The notes under the pieces are model-generated. The model made no database searches, had not been told where the DNA came from, and worked only from the letters and a program-made list of their open reading frames with translations. A stretch of DNA of 64,000 nucleotides from Fonticula-like sp. SCN 57-25 (taxonomy: Eukaryota > Nucleariida > Rotosphaerida): assembly GCA_001724245.1 (NCBI GenBank), contig MEDX01000002.1, positions 1 to 64,000 of the forward strand. Direction: 5' to 3'. This document shows, piece by piece, positions 1 to 9,220 of this stretch; positions within the stretch are counted from its first letter, which is position 1; the number at the start of each line of letters is the position of its first letter. The position numbers were made by a program, and so were the translations under genes.

Positions 1-1
1 C

Positions 2-358
2 GCTGGCAAGGCCCCCGCCAAGGCTGCCAAGTCGGCCGCTTCGGGTGACAAGAAGAAGAAGCGCAACAAGACCCGCAAGGAGACCTATGCCTCGTACATT
101 TACAAGGTCCTCAAGCAGGTTCACCCCGAGACTGGCATCTCGAACAAGGCCATGCTCATCATGAACTCGTTTGTCAACGACATTTTCGAGCGCATTGCCA
201 CTGAGGCCTCGAAGCTCGCGTCGTCCAACAAGCGCTCGACCATCACCTCGCGCGAGATCCAGACTGGCGTCCGCCTCATCCTCCCCGGTGAGCTCTCCAA
301 GCACGCTGTCTCTGAGGGCACCAAGGCCGTCACCAAGTTCACCAGCTCGACCAAGTAA
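2..358 (+). CDS. histone H2B (5' truncated)
   Basis: Core nucleosome protein that pairs with H2A. The frame is open from base 2, so the start codon lies outside the window. A Lys/Ala-rich tail ([14 protein letters not shown], then [12 protein letters not shown]) runs into the histone fold beginning [20 protein letters not shown]. The alpha-2/alpha-3 region reads [40 protein letters not shown] and the end [18 protein letters not shown], all classic H2B. It ends SSTK at 358. No intron is seen in the visible part, as is usual for replication-dependent histone genes, and a histone-type stem-loop follows 50 nt after the stop, which suggests a cell-cycle-regulated, non-polyadenylated mRNA. Identity is certain; the N-terminus is missing. 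Confidence 0.97.
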   Translation, partial: AGKAPAKAAKSAASGDKKKKRNKTRKETYASYIYKVLKQVHPETGISNKAMLIMNSFVNDIFERIATEASKLASSNKRSTITSREIQTGVRLILPGELSKHAVSEGTKAVTKFTSSTK

Positions 359-408
359 GCGAGTTGTGTGCTTGAGATTTGCGCTTGCGCATTTCTATCT
401 TTTTTCGT

Positions 409-441
409 GGTGTTTTTTAACACCAACACTTATACAAAGAA
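409..441 (+). promoter_or_regulatory. histone mRNA 3' stem-loop plus purine-rich downstream element
   Basis: Stem GGTGTT (409-414), loop TTTT (415-418), stem AACACC (419-424): a perfect 6-bp stem with a 4-nt U-rich loop, starting GG and ending CC. These are the dimensions of the SLBP-bound histone stem-loop. CAAAGAA at 435-441, 10 nt downstream, resembles the histone downstream element that pairs with U7 snRNA. It lies 50 nt after the H2B stop. The structure is seen directly; function is inferred from position and form. Confidence 0.75.
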
Positions 442-775
442 TCACGTCTATTGGCCCCATAAACATCGTGTTTTATGTTGTGCTGCTGTAAATAATGTGC
501 TGTAATGCTAGTGCTTGCACTACATGCGCATATGCACATCGTGTTTGTACACTATTCTTTTTGCTGGTGTTGACATGCTGCTTTGCCTTGGTCGATGCCA
601 GGGAATGCTCAATGTACCCATGCATGATTCCGTATTCCCATGTCTCTATATTCGGTAGCGCCTCTATAGTCTCCGCGGGGAATTTAGCCCGCCAAGTCTC
701 GCGCGGTCAACAACAGTACACGCATCATGCCTAGAGCAGTTTCGGACAATTCCTTTCAAAACACATTTTATTTGA

Positions 776-783
776 TGACGTCA
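776..783. promoter_or_regulatory. CRE palindrome TGACGTCA
   Basis: A perfect bZIP-binding cAMP-response-element palindrome 52 bp upstream of the ATG of a bZIP gene. Sequence match is exact; occupancy is inference. Confidence 0.55.
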
Positions 784-835
784 GTATTGGTCTGCATACC
801 GCGCCTCGCCCCCCTGACCGTCAGCACATCTTTCG

Positions 836-2089
836 ATGGCGACCCACGAGGATCCCCTGGACTTACCGCGCGTCGGCAGCGAGTACCTTTTCTCCGCGCC
901 GGCGTCGCTCCCCGACGTCTCTCTCCTGCTCGACGATTGGCAGGTCGACAATGCCCTTCTCGGCGATCCCACGCTTCTCCCGCCCGGCGAAACGCTGACA
1001 CCAGATCCGCTGACCAATGATGCGCTGACCGCCGATGCCACCCCCTTCCCCGACGATCCGCCGTCCGTCTCGCGCTCTCTTGGCGCCGCGACGCCGCCGC
1101 CCGTCGCCGCCGCGCCCGCCTTCAAGCCAATCGGCCGCCCGCTCAACTCGCCGATGCTGCTCAGCCGCTCGCCCGCGCCGGCATCCCCGCCGCTGACCCC
1201 CCCCGGCGGCTTTCCCGCCTCCTACCCGCTCGCGCCCGCCAGCGACCAGTCGCTCATTTCCTTTTCCTCTTCGCGCCCCGCGCCGATGTCGGCCTTCCAG
1301 GTCGTCCCCGAGTGCCTGCCCTCGCCGCTGCCCGCCCTCTTCGACCCGAACCGCGCGTCCGCCGGCCCCCTCTCGCTCGCCCTCTTTGGCGACGCGCCGC
1401 CCGCCATGCTGCCGTCGCCGCAGCCGCGCCACACTGCACCGCGCGCGCACGCGCCCAGCATGCGCGAGCCCGCTTCCTACTTTCCCTTTGTCGCGCAGCC
1501 GCTTCCCGACGCCGCGCCCGTCTTTCCGCCGCCAGACACCTTTGACGCCGCCGTGCCGACGCCCGACGACCTTCCGACCTTTCCCGCGGGCGAGAATGTT
1601 GTGGATGACAGCAGCGCAGTGGCGAGCAGCAGCGCCGTTGACGAGCAGAGCGCCGCACTAATGCAGCTTTTAAGTGCGCCTTCCGCCCCGCCGCCCGTCC
1701 TCATGGCGCAGCCAATGGCGCTCGCCGACATCCAAATCAAGCCAGAAGAGCCACAAGAACCTCTTTTTCAGCCACAAAAACATCAAATTCAGCCACAAAA
1801 ACACCAAATTCAGCCTCAAAATCACTCCCAAAATCACCAAACTCACGCTCAGCCGCCGCGCCGCCGCGTGCTTGACAAGAATGAGCGTCGCTCACTCAAG
1901 CGCATGCGCAACCGCGTGTCTGCGAGCCGCTGCCGCGACCGGAAGCGCGTGTGGCTGCACGACCTGCAGGACGCGCTGCAGGCGACGCAAGAGTACCAGG
2001 CGGCGGTCGAGGCGCGCACAAAGTACTTGAAGGCGGCGTGTAGGAGGGGAGTCGCAATCATGGAGGCGTCAAGGCGCGCCACTTTTTAG
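836..2089 (+). CDS. bZIP transcription factor, Pro-rich
   Basis: Single-exon protein of 417 aa. Residues 1-330 are low complexity, rich in Pro, Ala and Ser, with acidic patches. Around residues 305-338 lies a Gln/His repeat (units QPQKHQI). The C-terminal bZIP begins near residue 340 with RRRVLDKNERRSLKRMRN; the basic signature is N-RVSASRC-R, that is N-x7-R, followed after nine residues by the first zipper leucine. The heptad positions then read L, T, V, L, so the zipper is short and irregular and may favour heterodimers. Likely a nuclear DNA-binding regulator; subfamily (CREB/ATF or AP-1-like) is not resolved. The ATG at 836 is the first in frame. A CRE palindrome just upstream suggests autoregulation. 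Confidence 0.9.
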   Translation: MATHEDPLDLPRVGSEYLFSAPASLPDVSLLLDDWQVDNALLGDPTLLPPGETLTPDPLTNDALTADATPFPDDPPSVSRSLGAATPPPVAAAPAFKPIGRPLNSPMLLSRSPAPASPPLTPPGGFPASYPLAPASDQSLISFSSSRPAPMSAFQVVPECLPSPLPALFDPNRASAGPLSLALFGDAPPAMLPSPQPRHTAPRAHAPSMREPASYFPFVAQPLPDAAPVFPPPDTFDAAVPTPDDLPTFPAGENVVDDSSAVASSSAVDEQSAALMQLLSAPSAPPPVLMAQPMALADIQIKPEEPQEPLFQPQKHQIQPQKHQIQPQNHSQNHQTHAQPPRRRVLDKNERRSLKRMRNRVSASRCRDRKRVWLHDLQDALQATQEYQAAVEARTKYLKAACRRGVAIMEASRRATF

Positions 2090-2483
2090 TAGGATTATAT
2101 GATTGGTGTGTATATTGTGTTGTGTATTGTGTGTATTGTGTGTAATTATAGCATAGATTGTGTTCATTTGTAGCATCCAATAGACCTTCTTATGTACTGA
2201 AACACACATTCATACCCATAAACCATCTTTTGATGCACATCATTAGACTATCATTCTATACCCATAGGCCATCATTGTGTATACATGCATGCACTGTCAT
2301 ATAGTGTACATAAACCACCTGTTAGTGTACATTAACCACCTTATAGTATACATAAACCATCTTTTGATGGACATCACTGTCATTTCATACCCATAAACTG
2401 TCATTTAGTGTACATAAACCATCATTATATTATTCTATTATATACATCATAATACTTGTACTCTACTTCTTCTACTTCTACTT
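2090..2483. repeat. AT-rich intergenic repeat, units like TGTACATAAACCATC
   Basis: Loose tandem copies of cataccCATAAACCATC and tagtgTACATAAACCAC between about 2200 and 2440, between two convergent genes. No coding signal seen. Confidence 0.6.
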
Positions 2484-4470
2484 CTATAACTTTCCCGCCA
2501 CATCCCCCCCCTCTGCCTCCCTCCTAAACACCTTCCCTCCCCCTCCCCTCCCCTGCACCTCCGCCGCCATCCTTCCCATCTGCATCTGCATCGCCCTAAC
2601 CACCCCCCTCAGCCCCTCCACTTCGTCGCGCAGCTGCAGCGTGTCGGCCACGCGGTACGCGTTCTGGGCAGAGGCAAAGCTGCGGAGCTGTTCGTGGAGG
2701 GCGTCCATGGTGAGGCGGAGTTGTTCGTTTTCTTGGCAGAGAAGCATAGAGGTTTCAGTGGCCTAATTGAGAGGAAAAGTGGGTTAGAAAAGGGGTAATG
2801 GGTGATATAATACATGTAGATGGGTATAGCAACACATGATACATATCACATTGATACATTGATACATGTACATGATACATATGCATGGTACATGATCATG
2901 ATAGATACACTGATACATACACAGTCATTGATTCATGTACATGATACATATACACTGATACATGTATATGATAGATACACTGATACATGATACATACACA
3001 TTGATACAAGGACATTGATACATACACATTGATACAAGGACATTGATACATGTACATGAACACATACACATTGATACATGTACATTGATGCATGTACATG
3101 ATACATACACATTGATAGATGTACATATACATTGATACATGTACACTGATACATACACTGATACATGTACATGGTACATACACTGATACATGGGCACATA
3201 CACATTGACATGTACATGATAGATATACAATACATGTACATGATAGACAATACAAGATACATACACATTGATACATGTACATGATACTTACATTGATACA
3301 TGTACATGAGCACATAATGGTCATGTACACATGAATACACGGACAACACATTGACACTTTCACAAATATACCTATCCACGTGGACATCTACATCCCATCC
3401 CATTCATCGTTCGTACCATGTCATGCCGCCTCCCGATTGCCGCAAGATCAACTTCAAGCTGCTCAACACGCAACCTCAAAGCACTACTCTGCTCTCTCAA
3501 CACATTATGCTATTAATACATGTGAGTATCACGTGGCCATGTGAGCAACATCATTATCAAAACATCCACAAACATCCCCTTAACAGCCCCTTTCGTACCT
3601 CTCGCTCTTGGGCCAGAAGGAACGGCTTGATGCGCACGAATGCGCACTCTGCCGCGTGCGCCGGCATTGCCTCGCGCTTGACCGTCGCAGCGCACCCAAA
3701 CCGCTCGCACTCGCACGGGACGGCGTGCTGGTTGCAGCTCTGCATGTGCGCCATCAGATCGCCGCGGGTGACTTGAGCGCCGCAGTCATCGCATGAGACG
3801 AGGGAGGCATCGCAGGCGCTTTGAGCGTGGTGATCCTGGTCGCCGGCGTGGACGGTGAGGCCGCAGCGGGGGCAGGGGACGGGGCGGAAGGTGCACACAA
3901 GCTCGTGATCGGGGATCTGTGATCGCGGTAACTGGGATGCACACGGAGTCAGTGTTGGAATCAGATGGTAATGAGCAAACATGAGCACGACAATCATGAC
4001 AAAAGATACTCAATATGGTGCCAATATCAAACATATCATTATCAATATTCACACAATATAGTCAAATATGCGCCATAGGGCGATATATTGGGGAATAATG
4101 CACGTACCCGGCGGGAGCAGCTGGGATGCCGGCATGGGATTGGGTCGTGCGGGCATGCGTTCGCGAGATGCGCCGCAAGGAGTGACCGCTCGGGCGTCTC
4201 TCCGCAGCCTTGAGACGCGTGAGGGCAGCGGATCCGCAGCTCATTGACGAGGTTGACCACGATGAGACTGGCCGGCGCGAGGTCGGCGTCCGCGATCGCC
4301 ATGCGGCACGTCGGGCATCGCGCATCGGCTCGCAGCGCCGCAGAGATGCACTCGCCGCAAAATGTGTGGCCGCAGGGCGACTGGACGGGTGTTTCAAAGG
4401 GGCACGCGCAGATGGCGCACAGCAGGTTGGCATTCACCGGCTCGACATACTCGTGGGCCGCGGCCGACAT
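2484..4470 (-). CDS. RING finger plus TRAF-type zinc finger protein with C-terminal coiled coil
   Basis: Exons (minus): 4470-4108, 3931-3599, 3509-3417, 2762-2484; 355 aa. C3HC4 RING at residues 18-55 (C18, C21, C33, H35, C38, C41, C52, C55), then two or three TRAF-type zinc fingers (CPHASQGCGE, CPHDPIPCRHPSC, CPRCGLTVHAGDQDHH, CDDCGAQVTRGDLMAH, CECERFGCAATV) to about residue 220. The last two exons encode a Leu-rich coiled coil (LRLRVEQLEVDLAAI, NEQLRLTMDALHEQLRSF). There is no C-terminal MATH/TRAF-C domain. Probably an E3 ubiquitin ligase of the TRAF-like group; substrate unknown. The open frame extends upstream only through a TTG codon, so the ATG at 4470 is taken as start. It shares a 121-bp promoter with the Max-like gene. 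Intron 3 holds a long tandem array. Confidence 0.88.
2810..3360. repeat. tandem array inside intron 3 of the RING/TRAF gene (TGATACATGTACA-like units)
   Basis: Dozens of degenerate 10-14 bp units such as TGATACATGTACA and TGATACATACACAT fill most of the 654-bp intron 2763-3416. Translated frames across it are only Tyr/Met/Cys/Val repeats and not proteins. Confidence 0.85.
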
Positions 4471-4533
4471 GCCGAACCCACGCAATCAGGCGCAATCAGA
4501 TGGAATAAGCGGAATCAGTCACCGATCTGGAAT

Positions 4534-4539
4534 CACGTG
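4534..4539. promoter_or_regulatory. E-box CACGTG in the shared promoter of the RING/TRAF and Max-like genes
   Basis: One CACGTG (context TCACGTGAC) in the 121-bp gap between divergent start codons at 4470 and 4592. Max-type bHLH proteins bind this core, so autoregulation is possible; this is inference. Confidence 0.5.
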
Positions 4540-4591
4540 ACCGGAATATTTTCTGTTGGGCGCCTTTGACGTTTGGCGGCATCCGGGCGCC

Positions 4592-5424
4592 ATGTCTGAC
4601 GACGAGTCGAGCCCCCCGCCGGGCAAGGAGGGTGGCGGGTACGCGCGTGCTCTTTGCTTATTCGCTTGATTAACCCTTTTTTCTTTCATTTTGATTCATT
4701 CAATGTTTAGTCGCAAGAAGCGCGCCAACCACAATGAGCTGGAGCGCAAGCGGCGGCATCACCAGAAAAACACCATGAATGACTTGCGGGATGCCGTTCC
4801 GATCCTTCAAATGGAAAAGCCGTCGACGGTTTCTATTTTGAGCAAGGGTGCGCCAATATTTATTTTATTAAACGTTGCCTAATCTCTTTGCGGTGCAGCC
4901 AAGGAGTATATACAGATGCTCGAGCAGCGGGCGTACGAGCAGGAGGAGGAGCTCGGCGGACTCAGGAAGCGGCTCAAGCTGCCGCCGCTCTCGGGAAAGC
5001 TCATGGCGCCGCCGGTGTCGGGCAACGCAGACCTGACCAGGAAAAAGGTCGAGTCGGTACGTTATGATGACTGCGTTACTTGGTTCTCACCTCGGCATCC
5101 TTCAGGTGCGCCGGGAAAATGATGAGCTGCGCAATAAAATCATGGACGTCGAGCGTGCGATCGCGTCGGTGCACAAGGGCGGCGCACGGCCAGCGGTGGT
5201 ACGCGCGCACACTTTCTCGCTGTTCAGTCTGTCTCACACCCGGCGATCTTTTGCAGAGTGCCGTGCCGGCCTTTGGATCCGTGGACCCCAATTTGGTTCT
5301 CGCGGCGCACCAGGTACGTTTCAATTGCCGCGCACCGCATTGCTCACGCGCATGGTAGGCCGCTGTGGCGGAAGAAGAGGACGATGTCGACGATGACGAG
5401 GAGGAGATCATTGACGACATCTGA
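4592..5424 (+). CDS. Max-like bHLH leucine-zipper transcription factor
   Basis: Six exons: 4592-4638, 4711-4847, 4899-5056, 5106-5198, 5257-5313, 5359-5424; 185 aa. After a short acidic start (MSDDESSPPPGKEGG) comes the basic region KRANHNELERKRR, with the His, Glu and Arg that read CACGTG in class B bHLH proteins. Helix 1 and loop are NTMNDLRDAVPILQMEKPST, and helix 2 (ILSKAKEYIQMLEQ) runs into a coiled coil. Exon 4 adds RRENDELRNKIMDVERAI, and the tail is strongly acidic (EEEDDVDDDEEEIIDD). The basic region and helix 1 resemble animal Max, so it probably acts as an obligate dimer partner on E-boxes. I saw no Myc or Mad partner in the window. Confidence 0.88.
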
Positions 5425-5665
5425 GCGCGTCCGTCTCGTGTAAACTGCATTCTGCCGGTCGGCACGCGCGGAAGCGCCGCTCGTCTCCTTTCCGCTTTTT
5501 TCATAGTTTCTTTCCGTTTCCGTTCTTTTTCCCTTCCCGTTCTTTTCCCTTTTCCTCTGCGATCCAGCCGGCCAAGAGTTCATGCGGGGGGGGTAACATT
5601 TGTACAGTACATCATAAAATAGGCCAGCACGATTCCCGTTTAAAAATGAAAAAAACAAGGAAGAG

Positions 5666-5966
5666 TTAGCCCTGGCGCTGCTTGTGCTTCGGGTTGCGGT
5701 CGCAGTACACAAAGACGACGCCTCTCCGCTTCACTAATATGAGAATGAGGTCAGCCGATGCGGGCATGCGCAGGAAAGAAAAGAGGCGTACCGACGCGGC
5801 AATCCTCGCAAAGACGCTTGACGGACGAGCGGATCTTCATGCCGCGCGCCGCACCGAGCGACCAACCGAGGGCCGTGTGCGTCATCTCGCGCGCGTGCGT
5901 CACGACGGGCGCCAAAAAGCGGGGCAGCATGCCCGACATTACGAGCGGTCGCCACGGCGCCGACAT
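5666..5966 (-). CDS. MRPL36: mitochondrial ribosomal protein bL36m
   Basis: Exons (minus): 5966-5792 and 5733-5666; 80 aa. The C-terminal 38 residues are bL36: MKIRSSVKRLCEDCRVV then KRRGVVFVYCDRNPKHKQRQG, with the CxxC and C...H zinc-ribbon ligands. The N-terminal ~40 residues (MSAPWRPLVMSGMLPRF...) are hydrophobic and Arg/His-containing without acidic residues until E31, consistent with mitochondrial import. The intron splits the codon of the second Val. The open frame upstream starts only at TTG, so the ATG at 5966 is used. Confidence 0.93.
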
Positions 5967-6355
5967 CCCGACGAACAAAGGACAACGAGGATCGTGTGCA
6001 CACGCCTGTGCACAACCCTGTAGCAACAATGATTCGAACGTTAGATCAACAGCATTGCGGCAGCAGTGTCAACTGTCTGCCAATGAAACATGATCATTCA
6101 TTATGTACAGCATTGCCGCAGCATTGTAGGCAACGCTGCAATCAAAACATTTCATCGGTGCATGCAGACCGGGGCCAAGTCATAGTTTCGCGCCAACGTC
6201 AGTCCGATTCTTGTTTTCCTGTTTGGATCGTCACTTTTAGACGTCCTTTCAACCGTCGCGCAGCTCTCTTTCCCCTCTTCAAGCTACCTATCTAGAGACT
6301 GGCCAGCTCCGTTCCTTTCCCGCAATTTATTGCGCCCGTCGCGGTCGACGCGACG
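5967..6355. other. divergent promoter region bL36m / ATP-grasp-like gene
   Basis: No gene seen. Two near copies of ACAGCATTGCsGCAGCA occur at about 6049 and 6109. Otherwise unremarkable. Confidence 0.5.
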
Positions 6356-8169
6356 ATGCCGTCGTTCCCTGCTTTCCAGGGGAAGAAGGCCGGCAAGCAT
6401 GGGTCGTCGACCCTGTGCATCGCGGGCGACTTTGAGCCCGAAAAGCACTACTACCCGCGCGTGCTGAACGCGCAGATCCACCCCGTCGTGAATCAGCTTC
6501 TTCATCTCAGCAATGACCGCATCATTGCCCGGTTCGCTCAGCTCTACCCGACGGCGAATCGCCATGTCCTCCGCGAGCTGCTAAACTACACGCCCGAGTA
6601 CTTCAAGTGGGCCGGCTCTGATCTCCTTCACGCGACCACGTCGGATGGCCGCCGTCGCATGGTGTGCATCGAGACCAACTCGTGCCCCTCTGGCCAAAAG
6701 TCGATGCCGCTCGCCGACGAAGATTGCCAGTTTGGCGGGTACCGCTCCGTCCTCGAGCGCACCTTCAACGACATTGCCGCGCGCGCCGACCCGCAGCTCG
6801 GCGCGCTCGCCGTCGTCTACGACAAGAACCCGATGGAGGCATCCGGCTACGCCAACGTGATGGCATCCGTCTTTGGCGAGCCCGTCCTCCTCGCCGAGTT
6901 TTACGACAGCGATCCCGACCCGCCGGTCAAGTGGGAAGACGGCGTCATGTTTGTCCGCCACCCGCAGTCCCACGGTGCGTTATTATTGATATTTAATTGG
7001 CATTTTGCTGACGCACGTGCGTTTTTTTTGCAGAGTGGGTGTCGATCCGCGCGGCCTTTCGCTACGTCACGCAGCGCCCCTGGCTTCGCTTCCCCACGCG
7101 CTCGCGCACGCTCATCCTGAACCCGATTGTTGCGTGCCTCGCCGGCGGCCGCAACAAGGCGATGGCGGCGCTCGCGTACGGCGCCTTCAACGAGCAGTAC
7201 CGCGAGGCCGGCCTGCGCATCCGCACGCCGCACACGAGCACGGGCATCCGAAAGGCCGACGTGCCGGCCATCATCGACGCCATGGGCGGGCACGGCGTCA
7301 TCAAGGTGCCGTATGCGAATGCGGGGCAGGGGATTTATACGATTACGCGCCAGCAGGAGCTCGCTGACTTTATGGCGGAGCGGCACCCGTACGACAGGTT
7401 TATCGTGCAGAGTCTCATCGGAAATCCGGCTTGGTCATCTACTACCACTGTGCGCATTTTTTGGGTAGATTTGGTCATTTTTTGGTTGTTTTTTTGGGGA
7501 TTGGTGTGTCATTTTTGGTGTTTTTTTGGATCAATTCAGGTTTGTTTTTGGATGAATTTTGGCTCATTTTTGGATCATCTTTGTCTATTTTTGTATCATT
7601 TTCTTATCTTTCTGCTTAGGACGGATGCTTCCACCACGTGGGCACAGTCCCTAATGAACGCGGCGAAACTTTCGTCGCCGACCTTCGCGTGATGGTGAGC
7701 GCCTGCAGCGCCGACGGCTTCAAGCCCGTCGCCCTCTACGCGCGCCGCGCCCGCAAGCCGCTCGCCGACGTCATCGAGCCTGAATCCCACGGTGCGTTCC
7801 CATTGGTCAGAATCGCCCTTTGCTGACACACCATTATTTTTCTTTTTCGTTCTTGTCATTGCTTCAGTGACCACCTGGGACATGCTTGGCACGAACCTTT
7901 CGATCAAGGACGCCGCGGGAAATTGGACGACCGCGAGCAACCGCCTTGTTATGATGGACCGCAAGGACTTTGGCGTGCTTGGCCTCGGCATTGACGAGCT
8001 TATTGAGGCGTACCTTCAGACCGTCTTTAGCGTGGTCGCCATTGACCACATGTGCAAGCGGCTCATGACGAGCGACGGGTTTGACTATGCGCTGTTTAAC
8101 GAGTTGAACCCCGATGAGGATCTCATGCGCGAGATCAATGAGGCATCGGCCGCGTGTGGCGCCCGATAG
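6356..8169 (+). CDS. ATP-grasp-like protein of unknown substrate
   Basis: Exons: 6356-6974, 7034-7449, 7620-7791, 7868-8169; 502 aa. I do not recognise a named family. A conserved-looking [15 protein letters not shown] near residue 105 and a middle block [19 protein letters not shown] resemble the Lys plus glycine-rich loop of ATP-grasp folds. They are followed by [12 protein letters not shown] and [11 protein letters not shown], like the adenine-contacting and metal-binding segments. The C-terminus ([33 protein letters not shown]) is helical. No signal peptide or membrane segment, so probably a cytosolic ligase or kinase-like enzyme; the substrate cannot be told. Intron 2 (7450-7619) is T/G-rich. 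Exon 2's end relies on phase and the GTGCG donor. Confidence 0.6.
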
Positions 8170-8399
8170 TATTGAAAGCACTCCGCCAGGATATGCACTG
8201 CATGCTGCACAAGTAGACTGCACCAGTAGGGCGTTTGCCGGACTGCTTTAGATTAGGTTTGTTGTAGTTTTTATCATTTGCGCCTCAAATCAAATACATT
8301 AGCTTATATTATACACGCGCGTTTTACCTTTTTTTCGCTTAAATATGCGCTTTTAGCGCTCAAATATGCGCTTTTAACATTCAAAATATTCAATATACA
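8170..8399. other. intergenic tail region
   Basis: Convergent gap. A short direct repeat AAATATGCGCTTTTA occurs twice near 8340-8372. Nothing else seen. Confidence 0.4.
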
Positions 8400-9125
8400 C
8401 TACAAGAAGCCGATGGCTTCGGCAAGGGAATGTGGCGTGGGGTGAGCGGCGACGGCGTCGGGGGTGCGACCTGCGTCACGCAGTGCAGTTGCAGTGCTCT
8501 CGCCAATGGCAGCGACGCGCACTTCACCTGGAATATGCCGCGCTAGCCGCGATGCCGCCGATGGGCTGAACAGGACGGCCCAGTCGCCCTTCTTTAAACT
8601 TGAAAGCGCCGCCATCGCGTGCTCTTCAATCACAACAGTATCGTACAAATGTGTCTCAATAAATGGAATTCCCTCGCGTGTCATTGCGGCGACAAGTTCC
8701 GGCCGTCTTTGCGCGGCGCACGGGAACCACACGCGTGGGATGGCGCCACGTTGCCAGTCGGCGGCGATGCGGACGGCGAGGACGGATCCGGATCCCGCAT
8801 CGGCGCCCGTCGTCGCCCAGCCGGGGAAGCTCTTGTGGACGGCCGCGGCGGTGCCAGGCCCGACGACGTACGCAGTCATGCCGACTGGCCACTCGATGCC
8901 GTCGGTGGCCGCAGCGAGGTACCGCACGCACTTTGGGCTGGTGAGAAGCACGATGGAATCGCTCAGCTGCATGGCGATCCTTCTCGATTCATCCGCGTTG
9001 AGCGGCACCGACCGCATCACCGGGACGCGCTGCGCGTTCACGCCGAGCGCGCACATGGCGGCCGCAAAGTCGTCCAGCGCATCCTCCTCGGCCGCCGGCT
9101 CGCCCTTGAGCAGCAGCGCGCGCAT
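8400..9125 (-). CDS. uroporphyrinogen-III synthase
   Basis: Single exon, 241 aa, about the usual length for HemD-type enzymes. It would cyclise hydroxymethylbilane with inversion of ring D to uroporphyrinogen III in haem synthesis, in the cytosol. Family hallmarks seen: two Rossmann-like halves, with IVLLTSPKCVRYL in the first, AYVVGPGTAAAV at the hinge, then VWFPCAAQRRPELVAAM, ETHLYDTVV, WAVLFSPSAASRLA and VAAIGESTATALRDAG near the end. HemD enzymes are poorly conserved, so the call rests on this motif order. The frame opens upstream only via TTG; the ATG at 9125 is used. It shares a 95-bp promoter with the LENG8-like gene. Confidence 0.85.
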   Translation of the reverse strand: MRALLLKGEPAAEEDALDDFAAAMCALGVNAQRVPVMRSVPLNADESRRIAMQLSDSIVLLTSPKCVRYLAAATDGIEWPVGMTAYVVGPGTAAAVHKSFPGWATTGADAGSGSVLAVRIAADWQRGAIPRVWFPCAAQRRPELVAAMTREGIPFIETHLYDTVVIEEHAMAALSSLKKGDWAVLFSPSAASRLARHIPGEVRVAAIGESTATALRDAGRTPDAVAAHPTPHSLAEAIGFL

Positions 9126-9149
9126 CGCAAACGCTGACAGGCGCAATCC

Positions 9150-9190
9150 GGGGCAGACTTTAAATACGAATCAGGGGTGGAATCTGCCCC
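9150..9190. promoter_or_regulatory. mirrored TCTGCCCC elements in the HemD/LENG8 divergent promoter
   Basis: GGGGCAGA at 9150-9157 and TCTGCCCC at 9183-9190 form an inverted pair 25 bp apart, each reading TCTGCCCC towards its own gene. A related TCTGGGGCAGA lies at 34973-34983 between CLPTM1 and TDP1. Confidence 0.4.
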
Positions 9191-9220
9191 TGACACTTGT
9201 GAACCGCCAACTGCGCCAGA

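Larger units (their letters stand above)
359..835. other. intergenic region H2B to bZIP gene
   Basis: Apart from the histone stem-loop at the left and the CRE palindrome at 776-783, I see no gene. Short open frames here have no recognisable content. Confidence 0.6.

Noticed and set aside
2800-3360. Repeat arrays as a CRISPR-like array
   Set aside because: Units are short, degenerate and contiguous without unique spacers, and the DNA is eukaryotic.
2896-3403. Minus-strand frames of 113-163 codons rich in Tyr, Met, Cys and Val
   Set aside because: Translations of the tandem TGATACATGTACA array within an intron.
4483-4485. Upstream TTG starts on several frames (also 9146, 20977, 47158-type cases)
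   Set aside because: A eukaryotic gene should start at ATG; the next in-frame ATG fits family N-termini in each case.
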